This document shows positions 1-7,015 of a DNA stretch of 42,610 bases, in pieces. The DNA is taken from NCBI GenBank assembly GCA_037147175.1, contig JBAWVS010000024.1, positions 1-42,610 on the forward strand, written 5' to 3'. Each line of letters opens with the position of its first letter. Position 1 is the stretch's first letter. The position numbers and the translations under genes are program-made. Source of the DNA: a bacterium (lineage in GTDB: Bacteria > Cyanobacteriota > Vampirovibrionia > Gastranaerophilales > UBA9971). A model generated the notes under the pieces. That model saw nothing but the letters and a program-made list of their open reading frames with translations, was not told the origin of the DNA and made no database searches.

Positions 1-725
1 CCGGTGGAAAAATGACCATTTCCTCCTGCAGTGGAATATCCAGCATTTAGATTTACCCCTTTTTTAGGTGAATATCCTAAACTTAAATTTGCTTCGTCAC
101 CTCTCGGGCTGTTTTTAGAGTAATCAACAGAGGCATTCATTCTTTCATCGCCTATTTTTGCTTGGAAGTTTAAGCTATTTTTTGAGCCAGCGCCGTATGT
201 ACTACTAATATTTACCCCTATTCCATTTTCGTTCTGATATTCTATTCCTGTTGTATTGGTAATTTGCAAACTGTCATTATCTTTTTTAACGCCAGCATGA
301 ATGGACTGGTAAACAGAGAAGGAATCTTTGGTAATTTTTACTTTTGTACTTACTTCGAGTGCTGCGTCATTACCACCATGACCTATTGTTGTTTTCCCCA
401 GTAATGAATTTTCCAAATTTACGTTTTCCGCTAAAGGAATGTTATTTACAGCGTTAATACTTTTTATGTCAGACTGTTTTGTTTCACAAGTATTAATCTG
501 TGGTATTTTTTTTGATTCAGGCAATTCAAGCCGTAAGTAAATTTTTTTGCGTATAGATAATACTGGCTCGTCTAAAGCATTTGCCCCATATTTAAAAGCA
601 CCAAATATTGAACTGTTTTCTAAGAGGTCATCTGAATCACTTTGATCAACACATCCGTATTTTCCAACATTTCCGTTAATAAAAGCTGTTTTGTTAAGAC
701 CTTGTCCACCAATCTCAAAGCCCAT
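1..725 (-). CDS. Large unknown protein, N-terminal 241 residues (runs off the window)
   Basis: An open frame starts at ATG 725 and stays open to base 1, so the C-terminus lies outside the window. A ribosome binding site (AGAGGAG) lies about 6 bases upstream. The protein begins MGFEIGGQGLNKTAF, with no signal peptide or membrane segment. From about residue 120 it becomes rich in alternating polar/hydrophobic stretches with many Gly, Asn, Ser and Lys (for example GVNISSTYGAGSKN and VNLNAGYSTAGGNG), which looks like repeated antiparallel beta strands. Two cysteines lie in the first half. I do not recognise a family. The beta-rich tail could be an adhesin-like or haemolysin-like repeat region, but that is inference only. 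It diverges from the TPR gene across a repeat-rich intergenic region. Confidence 0.7.
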   Translation of the reverse strand, partial: MGFEIGGQGLNKTAFINGNVGKYGCVDQSDSDDLLENSSIFGAFKYGANALDEPVLSIRKKIYLRLELPESKKIPQINTCETKQSDIKSINAVNNIPLAENVNLENSLLGKTTIGHGGNDAALEVSTKVKITKDSFSVYQSIHAGVKKDNDSLQITNTTGIEYQNENGIGVNISSTYGAGSKNSLNFQAKIGDERMNASVDYSKNSPRGDEANLSLGYSPKKGVNLNAGYSTAGGNGHFST

Positions 726-793
726 GATTTCTCTCCTCTTTTTACCCGACACCCCTTATGTTTATAAAAACAATAAAGAGACAGAAATTGCCT

Positions 794-900
794 TTTTAAA
801 TAAAAAATCTTAAAAAATTTTTATTCAACACCTTCATGGCCAATAACCCCTAAACTCATGCCCCATGAGAATTATGCATGTTTTTGTATAGTGCTTAATG
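794..900 (+). repeat. ~107-bp direct repeat, copy 1
   Basis: This copy is nearly 90% identical by eye to 1299-1404. The conserved core runs from TCAACACCTTCATG to GTATAGTGCTTAAT. It contains a small hairpin (CTCATG, three-base loop, CATGAG), the palindrome ATGCAT and, at the right end, TGTATAGT, which resembles an extended -10 promoter box on the plus strand. The copy sits inside a 13-bp inverted repeat (AAATTGCCTTTTT at 785-797 against AAAAAGGCAATTT at 934-946) that copy 2 lacks. It could be a duplicated promoter region or a small non-autonomous element. Confidence 0.75.
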
Positions 901-1075
901 AATAAATTATTTATTAAGAACTAATTTATTCTAAAAAAGGCAATTTTTTAAAGTCCGATGTTTTTAATTAATTAAAGGGCAATTTGGATTGTTAAAATAT
1001 AACCCTGAATTTTATTCAAAGTTATAAAGACCTGTTATTATTACCTACTAAAAGCACTTATAGATAAGGGGAAAG

Positions 1076-1240
1076 ATGCATTCTGATTTAAAAATCGACA
1101 ATAAGTTTATTACTCCTGTGAGTTATCGAATTCAAAAGGCAAGGGAAGAAATACCCCATCTAGACTTGTTTAAGTCAAAATTGTTACTCTCCTCAAGAGA
1201 AAAATCTTGTTCAGAAAGACGGCTGGATACCTTGGGATAA
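1076..1240 (+). CDS. Possible 54-residue protein
   Basis: The frame starts at ATG 1076, directly after AAGGGGAAAG, a reasonable ribosome binding site, and ends at TAA 1240. The product begins MHSDLKIDNKFITPV and is basic and polar, with no signal peptide or membrane segment. It lies about 175 bases downstream of repeat copy 1, which carries a -10-like box on the same strand. I do not recognise it. A related N-terminus (MKSDFKHDDRFKT) is seen after repeat copy 2, which argues weakly that this reading frame has been under selection and was duplicated with the repeat. Confidence 0.35.
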   Translation: MHSDLKIDNKFITPVSYRIQKAREEIPHLDLFKSKLLLSSREKSCSERRLDTLG

Positions 1241-1298
1241 AAAATTTTGATTAATTAGAGGCAATAATGTGTAATTAGTATTAAGCGAAGCTAATTTG

Positions 1299-1404
1299 TT
1301 TTAAATAAAAAAACTTAAAAAAGTTTTACTCAACACCTTCATGATCAATAACCTCAAAAGTCATGCTCCATGAGAATTATGCATGTTTTTGTATAGTGCT
1401 TAAT
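1299..1404 (+). repeat. ~107-bp direct repeat, copy 2
   Basis: This is the second copy of the element at 794-900, about 505 bases downstream in the same orientation. The last 35 bases (from CCATGAGAATTATGCATG to GCTTAAT) are identical in the two copies, while the left half carries scattered substitutions. The hairpin around CATG and the TATAGT box are kept. Confidence 0.75.
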
Positions 1405-1454
1405 ATAGCTATATTACAAAGCGTTAAGTTGAATTTAAAAAAGTTTTTTCATGC

Positions 1455-1520
1455 ATGAAATCTGATTTTAAGCATGATGACAGGTTTAAAACCAAAACGG
1501 CAAGCATGATTAAGAAATAG
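1455..1520 (+). pseudogene. 21-codon remnant related to the 1076 ORF
   Basis: The frame starts at ATG 1455 and stops at TAG 1520. Its first residues, MKSDFKHDDRFKTK, align with MHSDLKIDNKFITP of the 1076-1240 frame. It has no ribosome binding site. Open codons (LISELK) follow the TAG before the next stop. It lies just after repeat copy 2, as the 1076 frame lies after copy 1. I read it as a degenerate copy of the repeat-plus-ORF unit; the similarity is short and could be chance. Confidence 0.25.
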
Positions 1521-1646
1521 CTTATCTCCGAATTAAAGTAATTGCCTACTTTATCATGAGTCAATTTTTTTATGAATCGTTTTGATATAAAAAGATTTTT
1601 AGTATTATTATATTAAGTCGTTTCGGAGGTTGGGGAAATTAGTTAA

Positions 1647-2255
1647 ATGATGAATTTATTAAGTAATAATAATGATGTAAAACTAAGACCTGTAAAAAAA
1701 ATTTTTAATATAGAAGCAGAAAAATTGGTTCGTGAAGCAAGTGATAATTTTATTTATTTCAGAGATTACGAAAAAACCATTGAACAACTAACCAGAGTGC
1801 TTGAAATTGAACCTAATCATGTTAAAGCCTTGATTTTAAAAGGAAACATTTTTTTCTGTATAGATAAAGATAATGAAGCTCTTGAATGTTTTGAAAAAGC
1901 GCTGAGTCTTGATCCTTTTTCTGCTGAAGCACATGGCTCAAAAGCAAATACCCTTGATGTTTTAGGCAAAGTAAAAGAAGCTTTTGCCTGTTGTGAAAAA
2001 GCTTTTAAGAACATTACCGCAAAAGATAAAGATTTGCTTCCTTCTTTATATGACCAAAAAATAGCGTTGTTAATCAAATTAAAAAAATATGAAGACGCAA
2101 AACAGACATTAAAACAGTGTTATAGATATTTAAAAACCGAAGATTCTTTCAAAATTGCTTCATGCTACAGAGATATCATTGATACTCTTTTAAAAGAACA
2201 AAGATACAGAAAAAAAATTGCTACAGAAAGATTTAAAATTATTCACAGCATTTAG
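1647..2255 (+). CDS. TPR-repeat protein
   Basis: This 202-residue soluble protein has two or three tetratricopeptide repeats. Residues 37-70 and 71-104 show the 34-residue pattern with small residues at the helix packing positions (ALILKGNIFFCIDKDNEALECFEKALSLDP), and a further helical pair follows to about 150. TPRs form a superhelix that binds peptides or partner proteins; there is no catalytic domain. No signal peptide is visible. Two ATGs stand in tandem (1647 and 1650); GGAGG at 1625-1629 is far upstream, and a nearer GGGGA at 1632-1636 fits better. It converges with the EF-hand gene, with only 8 bases between them. The binding partner cannot be told from sequence. Confidence 0.85.
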   Translation: MMNLLSNNNDVKLRPVKKIFNIEAEKLVREASDNFIYFRDYEKTIEQLTRVLEIEPNHVKALILKGNIFFCIDKDNEALECFEKALSLDPFSAEAHGSKANTLDVLGKVKEAFACCEKAFKNITAKDKDLLPSLYDQKIALLIKLKKYEDAKQTLKQCYRYLKTEDSFKIASCYRDIIDTLLKEQRYRKKIATERFKIIHSI

Positions 2256-2263
2256 GTGGCTCT

Positions 2264-2653
2264 TTAGTAAAACTTTGAATTATTATTTTGCATGGCTGTC
2301 AGCTTGCTGATGACATTTAATAATAAGTTTTTAGAATTATTAGCAGAAGTTGTTGTGGTTGTTTCTGTTGTTGAAGCTAGGAATCCTTTACTTACAAGAT
2401 AAGCTTTTACTTCAGCTGAAGTTAATTTTCCGTCATGGTCGGAGTCTGCCGCATCAAAATCCTGAATCATATTTTCAATACCGGCAGGTTTGGTCAGTCC
2501 CATCGATATTAACTGTGTATTAAAGGCAGAAAGCTGCTCTTTAGACATACTTGTACTTGTAGACCCAAAATAAGTACTATCTACGTAAGTATTAGAAGTT
2601 GCAGCCGGATAAGTCCCGGACGATATTTTAAATATTTTTTCGAAAAAATTCAT
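2264..2653 (-). CDS. Small EF-hand protein
   Basis: This 129-residue protein has one canonical EF-hand loop at residues 70-81 (DSDHDGKLTSAE), with Asp at 1, 3 and 5, Gly at 6 and Glu at 12, so it should bind calcium. A helix precedes the loop (SKEQLSAFNTQLI). The N-terminus is rich in Ser, Thr and Tyr and the C-terminal 35 residues contain a run of threonines and asparagines. There is no signal peptide. The ribosome binding site AAAGGGAA lies 7 bases before ATG 2653. It sits about 95 bases downstream of a second EF-hand gene on the same strand, and a third such gene lies at 29939. The role is unknown: calcium buffering, sensing, or a surface protein secreted without a classical signal. Confidence 0.8.
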   Translation of the reverse strand: MNFFEKIFKISSGTYPAATSNTYVDSTYFGSTSTSMSKEQLSAFNTQLISMGLTKPAGIENMIQDFDAADSDHDGKLTSAEVKAYLVSKGFLASTTETTTTTSANNSKNLLLNVISKLTAMQNNNSKFY

Positions 2654-2747
2654 TTATCGTTCCCTTTGCAGGTTAAATATTCTTTCTTTAGCATCATTAT
2701 AATAATAATTCTGATAAAATCATCATTTGAATATATTAAGATGATTT

Positions 2748-3269
2748 TCAGGAAAGATAATCTGCAATGCTTAAAGTTTTTCCGCTGGTTTCACTGTTTG
2801 ATAATCCATAACTTTGTTTTAACTTATCCAGATATGAGGAAGAAGAGTCTAAAAGAGTAGAACTGTCAGATGAATTTCCGCCAAATAACCCTGAATTAAG
2901 AAGGCTGGATTGTTGAGAGGATGTTGAAGTGTTTGAATTGTTCAAATAACTTAGCAAACTTGAGTTTATCGAGTTGTTTACAGAGGTTGAAGACAAGCCT
3001 AGACTGCTTAACATTCCTGCGGGTGTACTTTTATAAGTGGTAAATTCTTTATAGCTCACTCCGTCACCGTTTTTGTCTATTTTGTCGTAGGAATCAATTA
3101 TCCCCATAAGGTCAGAAGAAGGATCCTGTCCTTGAGTTATTTCGCCGGATAAGATATTGCCCAAATCTTTTTTCGTAATGTTAATCTTTCCGTCTTTAAA
3201 ATCCTGTATTTTTTGTTGATTAACAGTATTAGTATCTTGCGCAGATACCCCCTGAAGTGATATTGTCAT
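2748..3269 (-). CDS. EF-hand-like low-complexity protein
   Basis: This 173-residue protein has one EF-hand-like segment near residues 60-80 (DKIDKNGDGVSYKEF). The loop is one residue shorter than the 12-residue canon, because the hydrophobic residue expected between Val and Ser is missing, so calcium affinity may be reduced. The C-terminal half is almost all Ser, Asn, Leu and Gly (SSLLSYLNNSN, SDSSTLLDSSSS), likely disordered or amyloid-like. No signal peptide is present. GAAGAG precedes ATG 3269. It is the upstream partner of the EF-hand gene at 2264-2653 and shares the ...K-x-DxNxDG... core, so the two are probably paralogues. Function unknown. Confidence 0.75.
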   Translation of the reverse strand: MTISLQGVSAQDTNTVNQQKIQDFKDGKINITKKDLGNILSGEITQGQDPSSDLMGIIDSYDKIDKNGDGVSYKEFTTYKSTPAGMLSSLGLSSTSVNNSINSSLLSYLNNSNTSTSSQQSSLLNSGLFGGNSSDSSTLLDSSSSYLDKLKQSYGLSNSETSGKTLSIADYLS

Positions 3270-3351
3270 TGTTTTCTCTTCCCCGATTTTTTGAACATAT
3301 GCTATTAAAATTATAAATTATCTATTATTAACTTCATCGTTTGTTTAAACT

Positions 3352-3398
3352 ATAAAGACTAAAGCCTCCATAATTAAAATGGAGGCTTTAGTCTTTAT
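3352..3398 (-). terminator. Strong hairpin terminator after the YtxH/DUF948 run
   Basis: A perfect 20-bp inverted repeat (arms 3352-3371 and 3379-3398) encloses a 7-base loop. It lies just below the stop of the gene at 3414-3677 and above the start of the next minus-strand gene. The U-rich part is mostly inside the distal arm (TTTAGTCTTTAT) and the trailing U-tract is weak. It could act on either strand, but only the minus strand has a gene ending here. Confidence 0.8.
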
Positions 3399-3413
3399 AA
3401 TAATTTTAATTTC

Positions 3414-3677
3414 TTATGCTTCACCGCGTTGCTGTTTGATTAAGTCCTGTACTTTGTTAAACAGTTCATCGCCTTTTTGCTGAATATTATCCATTACATG
3501 ATTTGCTTTTGTTTGAAGGTCTTTGATAGAATCTTCAGAAGTTTTACAAACTTCTTCTGTTTTGTCGAGAAGCAGTTCTCTGGTCTCTTCACCGGAATGC
3601 GGCGCAAGAAGAAGTCCCAGAACCCCGCCAAAAGCAGCTCCGAATACAAAACCGCCCAGAAATTTTCCTAAACTCAT
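3414..3677 (-). CDS. YtxH-family protein (second pair)
   Basis: This 87-residue protein has the YtxH hallmark at the N-terminus: a glycine-rich hydrophobic segment (residues 5-26, FVFGAAFGGVLGLLLAP) followed by HSGEETRELL, then a charged amphipathic helix to the end. In Bacillus, YtxH is a general-stress protein encoded beside the DUF948 protein YtxG; its biochemical role is not settled. The segment could be a short membrane anchor with the helical part in the cytoplasm. AAAAGGAGA precedes ATG 3677 by 7 bases. It is the last gene of a four-gene minus-strand run made of two DUF948/YtxH pairs, and is followed by a strong terminator. Confidence 0.85.
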   Translation of the reverse strand: MSLGKFLGGFVFGAAFGGVLGLLLAPHSGEETRELLLDKTEEVCKTSEDSIKDLQTKANHVMDNIQQKGDELFNKVQDLIKQQRGEA

Positions 3678-3718
3678 AATTTAATCTCCTTTTGAAAACT
3701 ATAAAACTTTAAAAAAAA

Positions 3719-4093
3719 TTATTTTTTGCGGCTTAATAATAAGTAAAAACCTGAAAGAAGGTTTTTGCCGATGTATTTGCCGACTTCTTTTGCCTGGCTG
3801 CCTATAATAGCGCTCGCCCCTAAAAAAGCTTTAGCTCCTTTCTTGATTCCGATATTCATATTATTTAATTGACTGCTTACATTTAAAGAAAGCTGATTAA
3901 TGCTAACCAGTGTGGTTTTTATCTCTTTTATTGTCGGCTCAAGCTCTTCTTGTGTGGCTTTAACAAAATTCTGTAAAGAGTTTACCAATCCTGAAAGATC
4001 GATAAGAAGTTTTATCAGAAATACACCAGTTATAATAATTAAAACTACTGATGTATAAATTAAAAACTCCAGCGGTTGATGTAAATTTTCCAA
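3719..4093 (-). CDS. DUF948 (YtxG-like) membrane protein, TTG start
   Basis: This 124-residue protein has one N-terminal membrane helix (residues 13-33, YTSVVLIIITGVFLIKLLI) followed by a long amphipathic helix (LVNSLQNFVKATQEELEPTIKEIKTTL) of DUF948 type. The start is TTG 4093: an excellent ribosome binding site (AAAGGAG) lies 7 bases upstream and no other start occurs before the membrane helix. The only later methionines lie far inside the protein. It is paired with the YtxH gene 41 bases downstream, as in the Bacillus ytxGH arrangement. A role in envelope stress or as a membrane-bound coiled coil is inferred from the family only. Confidence 0.8.
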   Translation of the reverse strand: MENLHQPLEFLIYTSVVLIIITGVFLIKLLIDLSGLVNSLQNFVKATQEELEPTIKEIKTTLVSINQLSLNVSSQLNNMNIGIKKGAKAFLGASAIIGSQAKEVGKYIGKNLLSGFYLLLSRKK

Positions 4094-4176
4094 TTTGTTT
4101 CTCCTTTGCGATGAAGGAGCGTTAATAGCGGAAATGATTAATTTTCGTATTTATAAGCTCATTCTTTCTCTGATGT

Positions 4177-4497
4177 CTATAAGTATTTATAAGCAGATTC
4201 CAGTTCTTCTCTTTTTTTGGCGGCAGCCATTCTGCCCGCTTTTATTGAATCAATAACTTTGTTGAACTGGGATTCAATTGTATATTGAAGCCTTACAATC
4301 GCATCCGAATTTATTTTATTGGTATAAATTATTTTAGGGGTTTTTTCCGTAATGATTTTTTTAGCAGCAACTGTTAAATCTTTTCTCATTTCTGCACCTG
4401 ACTTTGGAGAGAATAAAATTGCTGCAACAACTCCGGCCAGAACGCCTACGAGTGTTCCTATTCCGAAAGATAGTGCATTTTCTGATTTTCCTGACAT
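4177..4497 (-). CDS. YtxH-family protein (first pair)
   Basis: This 106-residue protein begins with a glycine/alanine-rich hydrophobic segment (residues 10-30, SFGIGTLVGVLAGVVAAILFSP) followed by KSGAEMRKDL, the YtxH signature. The rest is a basic amphipathic helix. GGAGGACACAA precedes ATG 4497, which fixes the start. It is similar in plan but clearly diverged from the YtxH protein at 3414-3677, so the duplication is not recent. It lies between two DUF948-type genes in the same run, with 44 bases to its upstream neighbour. Confidence 0.85.
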   Translation of the reverse strand: MSGKSENALSFGIGTLVGVLAGVVAAILFSPKSGAEMRKDLTVAAKKIITEKTPKIIYTNKINSDAIVRLQYTIESQFNKVIDSIKAGRMAAAKKREELESAYKYL

Positions 4498-4541
4498 TTG
4501 TGTCCTCCAATTATATAATCTATAAACACGTATTTAAATAA

Positions 4542-4928
4542 TTATCTTATAGTTTTAAATAAAAATAAGGGTTTTAATAATTTATTAATATTTAAAGCTT
4601 TTAAAATTGTCGACAAGATAAAAAATTTTTTGCCAAATTTTAAGGTTTTAACTCTAAATAAAATAATTTCCGTAAAAATTTGCCCGATTATAAAACCCAG
4701 TTTTTGAGGAGAAATAGGTTCAATATAAAGATGTTCGGACAATTCGGCATTGAAGCTTATTAAATCAGTTCTTATATCTCTTATAATCAGAGGCAAGCAC
4801 AAATGTAATTCGTCAACTTCCTGCTGAAGCAGTTTTACCATTATATTTGCTCTGATAATAAGGTAAATAATAAGAACGAATGTTAATAACTCTATCATTC
4901 CAAAGATAATAATGTGATTTTGTATCAT
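4542..4928 (-). CDS. DUF948-like membrane protein
   Basis: This 128-residue protein has an N-terminal membrane helix (residues 7-27, IFGMIELLTFVLIIYLIIRA) followed by a helical segment (IMVKLLQQEVDELHLCLPLIIRDI) and a hydrophobic, basic C-terminus. Placement just upstream of a YtxH gene and the anchor-plus-helix plan match DUF948, but the sequence is more diverged than the gene at 3719 and the family call is tentative. The ribosome binding site is weak. As the first gene of the four-gene minus-strand run, its promoter should lie in the AT-rich 4929-5155 gap. Confidence 0.65.
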   Translation of the reverse strand: MIQNHIIIFGMIELLTFVLIIYLIIRANIMVKLLQQEVDELHLCLPLIIRDIRTDLISFNAELSEHLYIEPISPQKLGFIIGQIFTEIILFRVKTLKFGKKFFILSTILKALNINKLLKPLFLFKTIR

Positions 4929-5155
4929 AATTTCAACTTATTTTATTTTGATTCAAATTTTGTAGTAAATAGTCTAACATATTTTACGTTTTCACTTTAT
5001 AAAAACGAACTTTATTTATTATAGTATTTTTTTCGTTCTTTAATTGTAACAAATTGTTAAAAAACAAACAAATTTGTATCAACTTTTTTGTTCACGAGAT
5101 TTATATAAGTATGGAAAATAATTTAATTTAAAAAATAAAAACGAAAGGAAAAATT

Positions 5156-5464
5156 ATGTTAATGTCAGTAAGATCTTTGCAACCCAAATTAGCGTTTAAA
5201 GCGATTGAGTATGATAGACCTCATCCTCCAACTAATGAATATAATCAAAAAGAAGCAAAACTCAATAACGATGATGAGTATAAAAGAATTATGGGTGATA
5301 ATGGTCATAGTTGTGATGTTGCAACATTTCAAAATAAGAAGGACACTGCTAAAATAGATTTAGCATTTAGTAGACCGGGAAATCCTAATAATGGAAGGGA
5401 CGAAAAAACTTTATTTGAATTATTGCAAATTAATGGATTAAACCCAAGAATAGTTAAGGATTAA
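5156..5464 (+). CDS. Small orphan protein, 102 residues
   Basis: I do not recognise this protein. It is hydrophilic with no signal peptide or membrane segment, and starts MLMSVRSLQPKLAFKAIEYD. The middle is rich in Asn, Asp and Lys, and there is one cysteine (residue 54). The ribosome binding site GAAAGGA lies 7 bases before ATG 5156; a second ATG follows two codons later. It has its own terminator hairpin at 5492-5527, so it is probably a single-gene transcript. The coding evidence is the ribosome site, the clean terminator and ordinary codon use. Confidence 0.65.
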   Translation: MLMSVRSLQPKLAFKAIEYDRPHPPTNEYNQKEAKLNNDDEYKRIMGDNGHSCDVATFQNKKDTAKIDLAFSRPGNPNNGRDEKTLFELLQINGLNPRIVKD

Positions 5465-5491
5465 AATTATTAAAAAAAGTTTAATTCTTCT

Positions 5492-5527
5492 TTAAAACTG
5501 TCATTCTTTTTCTGGATGGCAGTTTTT
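5492..5527 (+). terminator. Terminator after the 5156 gene
   Basis: AAAACTG-T-CAT pairs with ATG-G-CAGTTTT across an 11-base loop and is followed by further T residues. It sits 28 bases after TAA 5464. It overlaps the most upstream in-frame ATG (5516) of the MurT frame, an argument that translation of MurT does not begin there. Confidence 0.75.
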
Positions 5528-5614
5528 GTACGTATGATTCAGCAGAATATTTTATTAACTAAAATAAAAAAGCTTTATAAAGATATATCCATTTATTTCA
5601 CATATAATATATTT

Positions 5615-7015
5615 ATGAAGAAAAAATTATCTTATTTTATATCAATACCCTTTACAAAACTGCTTGTACAACTCATAAAATTATCAGGAGGCGGAGCAGG
5701 AACGAATTTACCTGGCAAGATAGCAAGGAGACTTTCTCCTGATATACTTTCTTATCTTGTTAAACAAACAAAAAAAGAGATTCTTGTTGTAACGGGAACA
5801 AACGGAAAAACTACAACATCAGGTTTTATAGCGGGAATACTTAAAGCGGACGGGAGAAAAGCCGTACATAACAAAAGAGGGGCGAATATGCTTACCGGCA
5901 TCACAACAGCTGTTGTGAGCAAGAGCAGTTGTTTTGCCGAATTAAATCCCGATAATTGTCTTTTAGAGATTGATGAAGCTTATCTTGTTAAAGCTGTTGA
6001 TGAATTTACACCTGATGTTATACTTGTTACCAATTTATTCAGAGACCAGCTTGATAGATACGGTGAATTGAATACTACCGCGAAAAAAATTGATCAAGCA
6101 ATAGAAAAAACTTTTGCTTCTGTGGAAAAATTGACTAATTCCCCAAAAACAAAACTTCCGAAGTTACTCTTAAATGCCGATGATCCTATAGTTTCATCTT
6201 TAGGCGAAGATTTTTCGGAAAGCCGTATTTTTTACGGGTTTGAAGATATAAAATTTGTTAATCAGGACGAAGCTATAAATTCTCCGCAGGAAACTACAAA
6301 TTGCAAATGCGGTAATAGATATAATTATGAAAAAATTTTTTACGGGCATCTGGGGCATTTTTATTGTACATGCGGAAATAAAAGACCGATACCGCAAGTG
6401 TCTGCAAAAGCCATAATTGACGTAAACAGCTCAAAAATAATAATAAACTCGCAATATCATGAAGAATTCAGTATTAATATAAGAATGCCGGGTCTTTATA
6501 ATGCTTATAACGCTCTTTCTGCCATAACTATGGCTCTTAATATCGGAATAAGTGCCGAAAATATCAGGCAGGGAATTGAAAATTATTCGACAATTTTTGG
6601 CAGAGCGGAAACACTTTGCATGAAAGGCAAGAAAGTACTTATTCAGCTTATTAAAAACCCGATAGGAGCAACAGAAGTCTTAAGAACAGTAAAAGATGAT
6701 GTTAACGGCAGACTTTTAATTATCATAAATGATAATTATGCTGACGGGAGAGATGTTTCATGGCTTTGGGATGCAAATTTCGAGCTTCTTTCAACTTACA
6801 ATAAAACTGTAATCGTCAGCGGAGTAAGAGCTTCTGATATGGCGGTAAGATTAAAGTATGCGGGAATCAAGTCAGAAAATATAATTATAATTGAAGACAT
6901 AAATAAAGCTCTGGAAAAATCCCTTTTTGATGTAAAAAAAGAAGAAAAACTTTATGTTTTGCCAACTTATACGGCTTTATTAAGTCTTCAAAAAATTCAG
7001 AGAAATTTTTTATAA
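5615..7015 (+). CDS. murT: MurT-type lipid II isoglutaminyl synthase, ligase subunit
   Basis: MurT is a Mur-ligase-like ATPase that, with the glutaminase GatD, amidates the D-Glu alpha-carboxylate of lipid II to D-isoglutamine. Numbering from ATG 5615 (466 residues): a hydrophobic basic N-terminus, the P-loop GTNGKTTTSG near 60, the Mur-ligase centre (LLEIDEA), then a zinc-ribbon insertion with four cysteines (CKCGN and FYCTCGN, about 215-245) typical of MurT, and a C-terminal DUF1727 domain. The motif DGRDVSWLWD near 385 carries the Asp that completes the GatD catalytic triad in known complexes. The frame extends up to ATG 5516, but that start lies inside a terminator and adds 33 atypical residues; MKKKLSYFIS at 5615 matches family N-termini, although its ribosome binding site is poor. 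GatD normally follows directly and is absent here. Confidence 0.9.
   Translation: MKKKLSYFISIPFTKLLVQLIKLSGGGAGTNLPGKIARRLSPDILSYLVKQTKKEILVVTGTNGKTTTSGFIAGILKADGRKAVHNKRGANMLTGITTAVVSKSSCFAELNPDNCLLEIDEAYLVKAVDEFTPDVILVTNLFRDQLDRYGELNTTAKKIDQAIEKTFASVEKLTNSPKTKLPKLLLNADDPIVSSLGEDFSESRIFYGFEDIKFVNQDEAINSPQETTNCKCGNRYNYEKIFYGHLGHFYCTCGNKRPIPQVSAKAIIDVNSSKIIINSQYHEEFSINIRMPGLYNAYNALSAITMALNIGISAENIRQGIENYSTIFGRAETLCMKGKKVLIQLIKNPIGATEVLRTVKDDVNGRLLIIINDNYADGRDVSWLWDANFELLSTYNKTVIVSGVRASDMAVRLKYAGIKSENIIIIEDINKALEKSLFDVKKEEKLYVLPTYTALLSLQKIQRNFL

Larger units (their letters stand above)
726..1646. other. 920-bp intergenic region with duplicated repeats
   Basis: This long AT-rich gap between divergent genes contains two ~107-bp direct repeats (794-900 and 1299-1404), a 13-bp inverted repeat flanking the first copy, a possible 54-codon gene at 1076-1240 and a 21-codon look-alike at 1455-1520. 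No tRNA, rRNA or long coding frame is visible. The final 20 bases before 1647 carry the purine-rich translation signals of the TPR gene. Confidence 0.6.

Noticed and set aside
2666-2860. Plus-strand 64-codon hydrophobic frame between the EF-hand genes
   Set aside because: It overlaps the start of the real minus-strand gene and has no convincing start; the region is AT-rich, which generates Ile-rich frames.
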